Below are positions 6,786 to 13,328 of a DNA stretch of 36,936 nt, piece by piece (the stretch's first letter is position 1; each line of letters starts with the position of its first letter). Below the pieces are notes generated by a model. The model saw nothing but the letters and a program-made list of their open reading frames with translations. It was not told the origin of the DNA and did not search any database. This DNA comes from Clostridiales bacterium UBA6981. GTDB lineage: Bacteria > Bacillota > Clostridia > Oscillospirales > Oscillospiraceae. The stretch is taken from contig DJYJ01000020.1 in assembly GCA_002450075.1 (NCBI GenBank), forward strand, positions 1 to 36,936, in the 5' to 3' direction. Both the position numbers and the translations under genes were made by a program.

Positions 6786-7478
6786 ATGAATTCCGGAAAA
6801 ATCAAAGCGGTGCTTTTTATCATTGTCTTTCTTCTTGTAACGGCGGTCGTGGCCTCGTGGTTTGTCAGCCGCGACCCGGCGGAGAACGGCGACCCGGCCG
6901 GGGCGAGCGCGACGATCCAGCCCGTCGACGAACTCCCCGTCATCATCACGCCGGAGCCTACGGCCGTGCTGATCACGCCGCAGCCCAAGGTGACGCCCTC
7001 CATCCCGAAACAGACGCCCGCACCCACGCCGGCCCCCACGCCCGTTCCCACGCCGATCCCGACGCCGGAGCCCACGCCGGAGCCCGTTTACGGCGTCTCG
7101 CTGGGCGAGGGCAGCTTCGCGTCGCAGTACGGTCTCGGCATCGACCTGGTGGTGGACTGGAGCGTCACGACGCTCAATGCCAATGAGGTCAGCGTGACCG
7201 TGACGGCCCGCGTCCTTTCCGGCGCGCTGGATTCCGGCGCGATGCCGCTCGGCTTCAACGTCGGCGGCCAGTATGTGACGCTGACCGCGGCAGAGGTCCA
7301 TTACGGCGATACCGGCATGGCCTACAACCGTCTCGGCTCCCAGACCTTTACCGTCACCGCGCCGTCCGGCCAGATCACCGAGATCCCGGTCCAGGCCAAC
7401 TGGCAGTTCAACGGCGTCTACGGCGGCAACGAGATCCCCGTGCTCGAGTGCGGCGGCTATATCAACGTGTCGCGTTAA
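6786..7478 (+). CDS. Secreted or membrane-anchored protein with a Pro/Thr repeat linker
   Basis: A 230-residue protein I do not recognise. An uncleaved signal anchor spans about 7-28 (KAVLFIIVFLLVTAVVASWF). A low-complexity linker (about 50-100) is built from PTP/PEPT/PAPT units. A folded beta-rich domain (about 102-230) follows, without cysteine in its core except one near the end (LECGGYINVS). AAGAGGAGG lies 6 nt upstream of the ATG at 6786; an earlier in-frame start has no such site. The layout fits a cell-surface protein whose linker spans the wall. It is transcribed alone, between its own promoter and terminator. Confidence 0.8.
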   Translation: MNSGKIKAVLFIIVFLLVTAVVASWFVSRDPAENGDPAGASATIQPVDELPVIITPEPTAVLITPQPKVTPSIPKQTPAPTPAPTPVPTPIPTPEPTPEPVYGVSLGEGSFASQYGLGIDLVVDWSVTTLNANEVSVTVTARVLSGALDSGAMPLGFNVGGQYVTLTAAEVHYGDTGMAYNRLGSQTFTVTAPSGQITEIPVQANWQFNGVYGGNEIPVLECGGYINVSR

Positions 7479-7483
7479 TGACC

Positions 7484-7513
7484 AAACAGGCTGGAGTCTT
7501 CCGGCCTGTTTTT
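7484..7513 (+). terminator. Intrinsic terminator
   Basis: AAACAGGC pairs with GCCTGTTT, followed by TTTTC. It ends the upstream gene just 18 nt before the M28 peptidase start. Confidence 0.85.
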
Positions 7514-7530
7514 CTTCGGAGGAACTTATC

Positions 7531-8451
7531 ATGACCGAGCTTTCCCGTGAGATTTTGCGCGACTGGCAGGTGCGCAAGACAAAAGAACAGAAAACGCGCT
7601 TCATCGCTTTTTTGCAGGAGCGTCTGCCGGGGCTTCGGATCGAAGAGGGCGGGCTGCCCCGCTGCCGCAACCTGGTGCTGGGCGATCCCGAGAGCGCCGA
7701 CGTCGTTTTCAGCGCGCATTACGACACCTGCGCGCGTCTGCCCTTCCCGAATTTTATCACGCCGAAAAACCTTGTCGTCTATCTTCTCTATCAGCTGCTC
7801 ATCCTGCTGCCCTTCTTCGCGCTGGCGGCGCTGCTGTCGGTGGGGCTGATCCGGCTTGGCGTATACGAGCCGCTTGCGGTCATGCTGTCCTGGGCTTTGG
7901 CGATGGCCGCGTTGCTGTATGTGGTTCTCTTCGGCCCGGCCAATCCGCACACCGCGAACGACAACACCTCCGGCGTTCTGACGCTCTGCGAGCTGATCGG
8001 GCAGCTGAGCGAGGAGGAGCGTGCGCGCTGCGCCTTCGTCTTTTTCGACCACGAGGAGACCGGCCTTTTCGGCTCGTCCTTCTTCGCCTCGAAGCACAAG
8101 GCGGCCATGAAGGACCGCCTTCTCATCAACTTTGACTGCGTCAGCGACGGCGACGATCTGCTTTTTGTCCAAAGCGGAAAGGCAAAACGCCGCGCAGGAG
8201 GGGCGCTGGCGGAGGCGTTTGCTTCCTCCGCGGACAAGCGCGCCGTCATCACGGGGCCGCTCGGCGCCTTTTATCCCTCGGATCAGGTGAATTTTCGCTG
8301 CGGCGTGGGCGTGGCGGCGATGCAGCGCAGCCGGCTGCTCGGGCTGTACATGTCGCGCATCCACACCGCGCGGGACACCGTATGCGACGAGCGGAATTTT
8401 TCCTTCCTTCTCGAAGGCGTGCGGCGCTTCCTGCGGCTTTACCGCCCGTAA
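7531..8451 (+). CDS. M28-family zinc peptidase with inserted membrane hairpin
   Basis: A 306-residue protein with the M28 aminopeptidase metal-site motifs: SAHYDT (His63, Asp65), ANDNTSG (Asp144), FFDHEETGLFG (Glu175/Glu176), INFDCVSDGDD and a late HTARDT. Between the first and second motifs there are two strong hydrophobic stretches (about 81-108 and 113-135), absent from typical soluble M28 enzymes, so the catalytic domain is probably tethered to the membrane. M28 enzymes remove N-terminal amino acids or act on small peptides; the substrate here is unknown. CGGAGG precedes the ATG. It is monocistronic, with a terminator after the stop. Confidence 0.82.
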   Translation: MTELSREILRDWQVRKTKEQKTRFIAFLQERLPGLRIEEGGLPRCRNLVLGDPESADVVFSAHYDTCARLPFPNFITPKNLVVYLLYQLLILLPFFALAALLSVGLIRLGVYEPLAVMLSWALAMAALLYVVLFGPANPHTANDNTSGVLTLCELIGQLSEEERARCAFVFFDHEETGLFGSSFFASKHKAAMKDRLLINFDCVSDGDDLLFVQSGKAKRRAGGALAEAFASSADKRAVITGPLGAFYPSDQVNFRCGVGVAAMQRSRLLGLYMSRIHTARDTVCDERNFSFLLEGVRRFLRLYRP

Positions 8452-8456
8452 GGCGG

Positions 8457-8486
8457 TTGACGGATCGGCAGGCTCAACGGTATAAT
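8457..8486 (+). promoter_or_regulatory. nth promoter overlapping the upstream terminator
   Basis: TTGACG (8457-8462), an 18-nt spacer and consensus TATAAT (8481-8486), 37 nt before the nth ATG. The -10 box lies in the loop of the terminator hairpin at 8464-8498. Confidence 0.65.
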
Positions 8487-8503
8487 GAGCCTGCCGATTT
8501 TTT
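8464..8503 (+). terminator. Intrinsic terminator after the M28 gene
   Basis: ATCGGCAGGCTCA pairs perfectly with TGAGCCTGCCGAT across a 9-nt loop, followed by TTTTTT. It begins 13 nt after the peptidase stop codon. Confidence 0.93.
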
Positions 8504-8522
8504 ATGCGCGGAGATGAGAGAG

Positions 8523-9158
8523 ATGCGTACGCAGGAACAGATAAACGAGATCGTCCGGCTGCTGCTGGCGGAATACCCGGAGGCCAGCTGCACGCTGGAC
8601 TACGGCAAGGATTATGAGCTGCTGTTTTCCGTGCGGCTCGCCGCCCAGTGCACCGATGAGCGCGTCAACCAGATCACGCCCGCGCTCTTTGCGCGCTTCC
8701 CGACGCTGGAGGCCTTTGCCGCGGCCGACGTGGAAGAGGTGGAGAAATACGTCCACTCCTGCGGCTTTTATCGCGCCAAGGCGCGGGACATCGTCGCCTG
8801 CGCGCAGATGCTGCTGGAAAAGCACGGCGGGAAGGTGCCCGGCACGATGGAGGAGCTGACGGCGCTGCCCGGCGTCGGGCGCAAGACCGCCAATCTGATC
8901 CTCGGCGACGTATTCCGCACGCCGGGCTCTGTCGTGGTGGACACTCACTGCATCCGGCTTTCGAACCGGATGGGGCTGGTCGACGACCTCAAGGAGCCGG
9001 AAAAGATCGAGCGCGAGCTGCGTAAAGTCCTGCCGCCGGAGCGGTCGAGCGATTTCTGCCACTGTCTGGTGCTGCACGGCCGCGCCGTGTGCGACGCGAG
9101 AAAACCCCTGTGCGAGAATTGCTGCGTGCGGCATCTGTGCCGGCATTTTTCGGGCTGA
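8523..9158 (+). CDS. nth: Endonuclease III (base excision repair glycosylase/AP lyase)
   Basis: A 211-residue protein, the same length as E. coli Nth. The helix-hairpin-helix LPGVGRKTAN includes the catalytic Lys121, and VVVDTHCIRLSNR includes the catalytic Asp140. The 4Fe-4S loop is intact (Cys190-x6-Cys197-x2-Cys200-x5-Cys206). It removes oxidised pyrimidines and cleaves the abasic site. I chose the ATG at 8523 because GGAG lies 9 nt upstream; the ATG at 8514 directly abuts that GGAG, and longer starts would overlap the peptidase gene. Confidence 0.96.
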   Translation: MRTQEQINEIVRLLLAEYPEASCTLDYGKDYELLFSVRLAAQCTDERVNQITPALFARFPTLEAFAAADVEEVEKYVHSCGFYRAKARDIVACAQMLLEKHGGKVPGTMEELTALPGVGRKTANLILGDVFRTPGSVVVDTHCIRLSNRMGLVDDLKEPEKIERELRKVLPPERSSDFCHCLVLHGRAVCDARKPLCENCCVRHLCRHFSG

Positions 9159-9194
9159 ACGACTACTCCCAAGGCCGCCTCTGAGGCGGGAAGC

Positions 9195-9455
9195 TTTCGC
9201 ATGCCTCCCCCGAAAGGGGGAGGTAGCCGGGCAGAGCACGGTCGGAGAACTTGCTTCCCCCTTCGGGGGAAGTGGCGCGCAGCGCCGATAGGGGGCTGTT
9301 CGTTCTTACAGCGCCCCCTTCCGTCAGCTTTGCTGACACCTCCCTCGGTGGGGAGGCAAGGCTCTCCCGCAGGCGGGGAAGGCTATAAGGAAAGGCCTCA
9401 TCCACCGCTGACGCGGTCCCCCTTCCCCAAGGGGGAAGGCTATAAGGAAAGGATT
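9195..9455. repeat. Cluster of REP-like palindromes
   Basis: The gap between nth and the M32 gene is filled with short GC-rich palindromes: CCTCCCCC/GGGGGAGG, CTTCCCCC/GGGGGAAG, GGCGC/GCGCC, GTCAGC/GCTGAC and CTTCCCC/GGGGAAG. Two copies end with GGAAGGCTATAAGG (9377-9390, 9434-9447), as does the repeat at 3716-3786. It looks like several units of one dispersed family in both orientations. No gene is supportable here. Confidence 0.8.
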
Positions 9456-9462
9456 TGATAAT

Positions 9463-10971
9463 ATGACGAATCAACAGAAGTGGAAAGAGCTGTCCCGGCG
9501 GCTCGATGAGATCGAAGCCTATGGCCGCTGCGTCGGCAAGGTCGGCTTTGACATGGAATGCTGCGCACCCGAGGAGGGCATCGAGCAGGCCGGAGAGGAC
9601 ATGGCGATCCTCGGAAAGCGGCTTTACAAGCTTACGCACGCGCCGCGCTACTGCGCGCTGGTCGAGGAGCTGCACGCGGACAGCGAGGGGCTGACGAACG
9701 TGCAGAAGAAGGCAGTGGAGCACCTTTATGACGACTATGCCAGGACGAAAAACATTTCGGCCAAGCTCGATTATGAGATGGATCTCGCCTCGAACAAGGC
9801 CTACGGCGCCTGGCTGAAGGCCAAGAAGGCCAACGATTTCTCGCTCTTCCGCGACAGTCTCGGCGAGCTCATCCGCTATCAGCGGCTCGTGGTGGAAAAG
9901 CGCGACGAGCGCAAGGCGACGGTTTACGACACCTGCCTCGACGACATGGAAAAGGGCGGGAGCATCGAACAGCTCGACGCCTTCTTCGCCGCGCTCAAGG
10001 CGCGCATCGTGCCGCTTCTCGCGCGGATCGTCAGGGAGGGCAAGCCCATTCGCGAGGACTTTATGTCGCGCCCGGTGCCGATCCCCGCGCAGGAGGCCAT
10101 GAGCCGATACCTCCTCGCGCTCGAAGGGCTGCGGCAGAGCGCACTCGTGCTGATGACGACCGAGCACCCCTTTACCGACCATTACGGCCGCTGCGATGTG
10201 CGCGTGACGACGCACTATCACGAGGACAGCTTCATCTCCAACGTCTTTACGACGCTGCACGAGGGCGGCCACGCCCTGTTCATGCAAAACGAGCCGCAGG
10301 AGCTGTATGACAACCACGGCGCGGACCGCATGACCAACGCGATGCACGAGACGATCTCGCGCTTTTATGAAAATCTGATCGGGCGCAGCGAGGCCTTTAT
10401 CCACTATGTTGCGCCCAAGATCCGCGAGCTGTCCGGCGGCATTTTCGACGACGTCTCCGAGCGCGAGCTCTATGAGGCCGTCAACGTCGCGCGGCCGAGC
10501 CTGATCCGCACCGAGGCCGACGAGCTGAGCTACTGTCTGCACATCCTCGTCCGCTACGAGCTGGAAAAGGCCTTTGTCAACGGCGCGATCACGGTCGACG
10601 AGATCCCGGCGCTGTGGAGGGCCAAATATAAGCAATATCTCGGCGTCGACGTGCCGGACGACGCGCAGGGCTGTCTGCAGGACGTGCACTGGTCAAGCGT
10701 CTATTTCGGCTATTTCCCGTCCTACGCGCTGGGAAACGCCTACGGCGCGCAGATCCTTGCGGCGATGAAAAAGGACTTTGACGTGGACGCGGCCGTCGCG
10801 TCGGGCGAGCTTTTCAGGCTCCGCGACTGGCTGACCGGGCACGTGTTCTCGATCGCCTCGCTCACGACGCCGGACGAGTGGATCCGCGCGATTACCGGCG
10901 AGGGGCTGAACGTGAACTATTATCTCGATTATCTCGAAGACAAATACACAAAGCTCTACGAGCTGAAATAA
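9463..10971 (+). CDS. M32-family carboxypeptidase (Taq type)
   Basis: A 502-residue zinc carboxypeptidase, the usual M32 length. The active site HEGGH (His266, Glu267, His270) is followed by the third metal ligand Glu296 in AMHETISRFYEN. The C-terminal VARPSLIRTEADELSYCLH and LGVDVPDDAQGCLQDVHWS blocks are conserved in the family. It is cytoplasmic and removes C-terminal residues from peptides, with a broad preference. AAGGA lies upstream of the ATG. It is transcribed alone, behind a REP cluster. Confidence 0.94.
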   Translation: MTNQQKWKELSRRLDEIEAYGRCVGKVGFDMECCAPEEGIEQAGEDMAILGKRLYKLTHAPRYCALVEELHADSEGLTNVQKKAVEHLYDDYARTKNISAKLDYEMDLASNKAYGAWLKAKKANDFSLFRDSLGELIRYQRLVVEKRDERKATVYDTCLDDMEKGGSIEQLDAFFAALKARIVPLLARIVREGKPIREDFMSRPVPIPAQEAMSRYLLALEGLRQSALVLMTTEHPFTDHYGRCDVRVTTHYHEDSFISNVFTTLHEGGHALFMQNEPQELYDNHGADRMTNAMHETISRFYENLIGRSEAFIHYVAPKIRELSGGIFDDVSERELYEAVNVARPSLIRTEADELSYCLHILVRYELEKAFVNGAITVDEIPALWRAKYKQYLGVDVPDDAQGCLQDVHWSSVYFGYFPSYALGNAYGAQILAAMKKDFDVDAAVASGELFRLRDWLTGHVFSIASLTTPDEWIRAITGEGLNVNYYLDYLEDKYTKLYELK

Positions 10972-10982
10972 GCAAAAGAACG

Positions 10983-11013
10983 AAAACCGGGGCTGCAAAG
11001 CAGCCCCGGTTTT
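10983..11013 (+). terminator. Intrinsic terminator after the M32 gene
   Basis: AAAACCGGGGCTGC pairs perfectly with GCAGCCCCGGTTTT over a 3-nt loop. Flanking A and T runs would let it work in both directions, serving the convergent HTH gene too. Confidence 0.9.
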
Positions 11014-11096
11014 CCTGCTTTCCGGACGCAAAACGCCGGAAACTCAAAAACGAACTTCAAGAACCAGGCACTGGAAACGAAAAACCAAGCGCTAAA

Positions 11097-11561
11097 TTAC
11101 ACCCCCGCGTGCTCGATCCAGATACGCATCGTGCGGATCGCCGTCTCGAGCCGCGTCAGCTTTTCGCGGATCTCGCCGAAGGCGGCCTTTTCATCCTCCG
11201 TCACGGCGGCGTCGGCCGCGATGGCGATCAGCCGGTCCTTTTCGCTCTCCAGCGCGCCGAGCGCGGCGAGCAGCTCCACCGTCGCGTGGGGCAGCTCCTT
11301 GAGGCTCGCCTCCGGCTCGTACTTCATGCCGATGGGGCACTCGTGCGTGCAGAAATAGTTGCTCAGCTCCGGGGCGCGGTAGGCTTTTTCCATGCTCAGC
11401 ACCTCGTCCGGATGCGGGGCGGACCTGCCGCTTTCGATTTTTTCGATCCGTTCCGGCGAGACGTGGATGAGCGCCTCGCTCGCCGCCTCGCGGCTGAGAC
11501 GCTTTGCCTCACGGCTGCGCTGATAGATGTTTTTGTTCTCTTTTGTCGAGCGTCTTCCCAT
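11097..11561 (-). CDS. Small conserved clostridial HTH protein
   Basis: A 154-residue protein. MGRRSTKENKNIYQRSRE leads into an XRE-like helix-turn-helix (about 14-60: SREAASEALIHVSPERIEKIE). A Cys-x-His-x-Cys-Pro-Ile-Gly motif follows (Cys71, His73, Cys75), then a long alpha-helical C-terminal half (about 90-150), probably a coiled coil. I recall similar proteins as common in Clostridia without an assigned role. The start at 11561 is preferred over 11594 because the likely -10 box (11598-11593) overlaps the earlier ATG. It is divergent from the SPFH gene. The Cys/His cluster could bind metal or a cofactor; this is inference. Confidence 0.8.
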   Translation of the reverse strand: MGRRSTKENKNIYQRSREAKRLSREAASEALIHVSPERIEKIESGRSAPHPDEVLSMEKAYRAPELSNYFCTHECPIGMKYEPEASLKELPHATVELLAALGALESEKDRLIAIAADAAVTEDEKAAFGEIREKLTRLETAIRTMRIWIEHAGV

Positions 11562-11592
11562 ATCCGGCACCCCGCTTTTTCTTTCTTTTTTC

Positions 11593-11621
11593 ATTATACA
11601 CGCCTTTTCCGCTTTTATAAA
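11593..11621 (-). promoter_or_regulatory. Promoter of the HTH gene
   Basis: On the minus strand, TTTATA (11621-11616), a 17-nt spacer and consensus TATAAT (11598-11593). The -10 overlaps the ATG at 11594, which argues for translation from 11561. Confidence 0.6.
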
Positions 11622-11737
11622 GGGAATAGCGTGCTTTATTTTGCCCCTTTTATCATGGTGCGGCGCGGCGCAGGGCGCTATACTTGAGCCATAAAGAGGA
11701 AAGCCGTTTCATACGGAAACGGCAGAAGAGAGAAAGG

Positions 11738-12637
11738 ATGGAAACCATGTTCTTCTTTATGTTGGCGATTTTTGTGATCCTGGCAAGCGTTGTGGTGTAT
11801 CTCATCACCAAGCGCGGCGTCTTTTCCGCCGTCGGTCTCGTCGTTGCCGCGGCGCTGGTCGTCCTCTCGTGCGTGACCACCGTCCCCACCGGCCACACCG
11901 GCGTGGTGACGACCTTCGGCCACGTCGAGAACTATACGCTCGACGCCGGCGTCCACATGGTCAGGCCCTGGCAGCAGGTCGTGAAGATGGACAACCGCGT
12001 ACAGAAGCAGACCGTCAAGCTCGCCTGCTTCTCCTCGGACATCCAGGAGGTCAACATGGCCTACACGATCAACTATCAGATCCGCAAGGCCGATGCGATG
12101 ACGCTCTACAGCACCGTGGGCGTGGCGTACTATGACACCGTGGTCGCCCCGAACATCGCCGAGGCCGTCAAGGTCGCGACGGCGCGCTACACCGCCGAGG
12201 AGCTGGTCGGCATGCGCGACGAGCTGGCCAACGCCATCGAGCTGATCCTGTCGGAAAAGCTGGAGCAGTATAACATTGAGGTCGTGTCCACCTCCATCGA
12301 GGACATGGACTTCACCGACGCCTTCACCGATGCCGTCGAGGCCAAGCAGGTGGCGCAGCAGAACAAGCTCAAGGCCCAGACCGAGGCCGAGCAGCGGGTC
12401 ATCGAGGCCAACGCCGCGGCGGAGGTCAAGAAGGTCCAGGCGGACGCCGAGGCCTATGAGGTCCTCGCCCGCGCCGACGCGGAGGCGGAGGCCAACCGGA
12501 AAATCTCCGAATCGCTGACGCGCGATCTGATCGACTACAACTACGCCCAGAGCTGGGACGGCAAGCTGCCGATGCTGATGTCCGGCTCGGACGGCGCGGT
12601 GATCGTCAACGCCGGCGATCTCATCAACGGCGACTGA
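11738..12637 (+). CDS. SPFH/prohibitin-family membrane protein
   Basis: About 300 residues. Two hydrophobic stretches at the N-terminus (about 4-25 and 27-47) anchor it. The SPFH domain (about 48-215) follows, starting VPTGHTGVVTTFGHVE. An Ala/Glu-rich coiled coil (about 205-265, KQVAQQNKLKAQTEAEQR) precedes a short tail. Such proteins oligomerise on membranes and organise microdomains or protease complexes. Two starts are possible: ATG 11738, right after AAAGG, and ATG 11747, which has AAAGG at 9 nt; the second gives 297 residues and has the better spacing. A TATACT box lies about 60 nt upstream with only a weak -35. Confidence 0.88.
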   Translation: METMFFFMLAIFVILASVVVYLITKRGVFSAVGLVVAAALVVLSCVTTVPTGHTGVVTTFGHVENYTLDAGVHMVRPWQQVVKMDNRVQKQTVKLACFSSDIQEVNMAYTINYQIRKADAMTLYSTVGVAYYDTVVAPNIAEAVKVATARYTAEELVGMRDELANAIELILSEKLEQYNIEVVSTSIEDMDFTDAFTDAVEAKQVAQQNKLKAQTEAEQRVIEANAAAEVKKVQADAEAYEVLARADAEAEANRKISESLTRDLIDYNYAQSWDGKLPMLMSGSDGAVIVNAGDLINGD

Positions 12638-12657
12638 CCGCGCCACACCCAACGAAA

Positions 12658-12697
12658 AACAAGGCGGGAGCGATGCTCCCGCCTTGTTCTGTTTTTT
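12658..12697 (+). terminator. Intrinsic terminator after the SPFH gene
   Basis: AACAAGGCGGGAG pairs perfectly with CTCCCGCCTTGTT across a 5-nt loop, followed by TCTGTTTTTTT. Confidence 0.92.
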
Positions 12698-12741
12698 TCT
12701 GTTTTCCGAAGGCTGTTCGCTGCCTTGGCAGCTGCGTTATT

Positions 12742-12871
12742 CCACTTTCTCTTGCATGCCCAAGAGAAAGTGGCAAAGAGAACGGCATTTGAGGGGGGAA
12801 GATTTCGATTTCTTCCCCCCTCAAAACTCCCCCTAATTGAAACGACAAAAGCGGGGGCTACCCCCGCTTTT
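12742..12871 (+). repeat. Three-hairpin structured repeat, copy A
   Basis: Read on the plus strand it has three hairpins in order. Hairpin 1 is CCACTTTCTCTTG/CAAGAGAAAGTGG (12742-12773). Hairpin 2 is TTTGAGGGGGGAAG/CTTCCCCCCTCAAA (about 12788-12824). Hairpin 3 is AAAAGCGGGGG/CCCCCGCTTTT (about 12847-12871). They are joined by AGAGAACG and CCCTAATTGAAACG. Copy B at 13121-13256, inverted, has the same plan with compensating stem changes. It begins about 105 nt after the SPFH stop, in the sense direction. The function is unknown; a structured RNA or a hairpin-based mobile repeat are both possible. Confidence 0.8.
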
Positions 12872-13032
12872 GATTCACCCCGCCATTTCTGCAAGAAAAG
12901 CCTTTTGAACTTCTTAAGTGGCTTTTGTTTTTCCATCCGCGTACTGCGGTGGGAAAAATTTAAGCGAGGAGCCCTCTTAAAACGGTTCAAAAACAAGAAG
13001 CAGCGGAAGAAGCCGGTTTTTCCCAGACGTGC

Positions 13033-13056
13033 ATCTAAACAGGGGCGGCTATTGCC
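13033..13056. other. Isolated hairpin between the two structured repeats
   Basis: CAGGGGCGGC pairs with GCCGCCCCTG. The stretch 12872-13120 between the repeat copies has no supportable gene; apart from this hairpin I see nothing recognisable in it. Confidence 0.5.
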
Positions 13057-13120
13057 GCCCCTGCGAGGAAGCTTGTTCAGAGACTGAAGCCTGTCAAATC
13101 AGTACGCCGGAGGGGAGATT

Positions 13121-13256
13121 TTCAAGAGGGGGTATCCCCCTCTTGAAGCGTTTCAATTAGGGAGAGTCAAGGGAGGGGAAGAAATCGCAATCTTCCCCTC
13201 CCTTGTGTCGTTCTCTTTTCTGCCTCTTTTCTCTTGGACAAGCAAGAGAAAAGAGG
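13121..13256 (-). repeat. Three-hairpin structured repeat, copy B
   Basis: Read on the minus strand, hairpin 1 is CCTCTTTTCTCTTG/CAAGAGAAAAGAGG (13256-13225). The linker AGAGAACG follows, then hairpin 2, CAAGGGAGGGGAAG/CTTCCCCTCCCTTG (about 13205-13168). The linker CCCTAATTGAAACG is next, then hairpin 3, TTCAAGAGGGGG/CCCCCTCTTGAA (13147-13121). It starts about 70 nt after the dnaE stop, in the sense direction, mirroring copy A. Confidence 0.8.
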
Positions 13257-13328
13257 CGCTGAAGCAGTTTCCGATCTGTGCGCGTGATCGGCGAGCGCTC
13301 TCTCGCCCGGCTGTTTTGCCGCCGCGCT

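Noticed and set aside
6434..7075. Gly/Val repeat protein on the minus strand
   Set aside because: It is the reverse shadow of the Pro/Thr linker of the gene at 6786.
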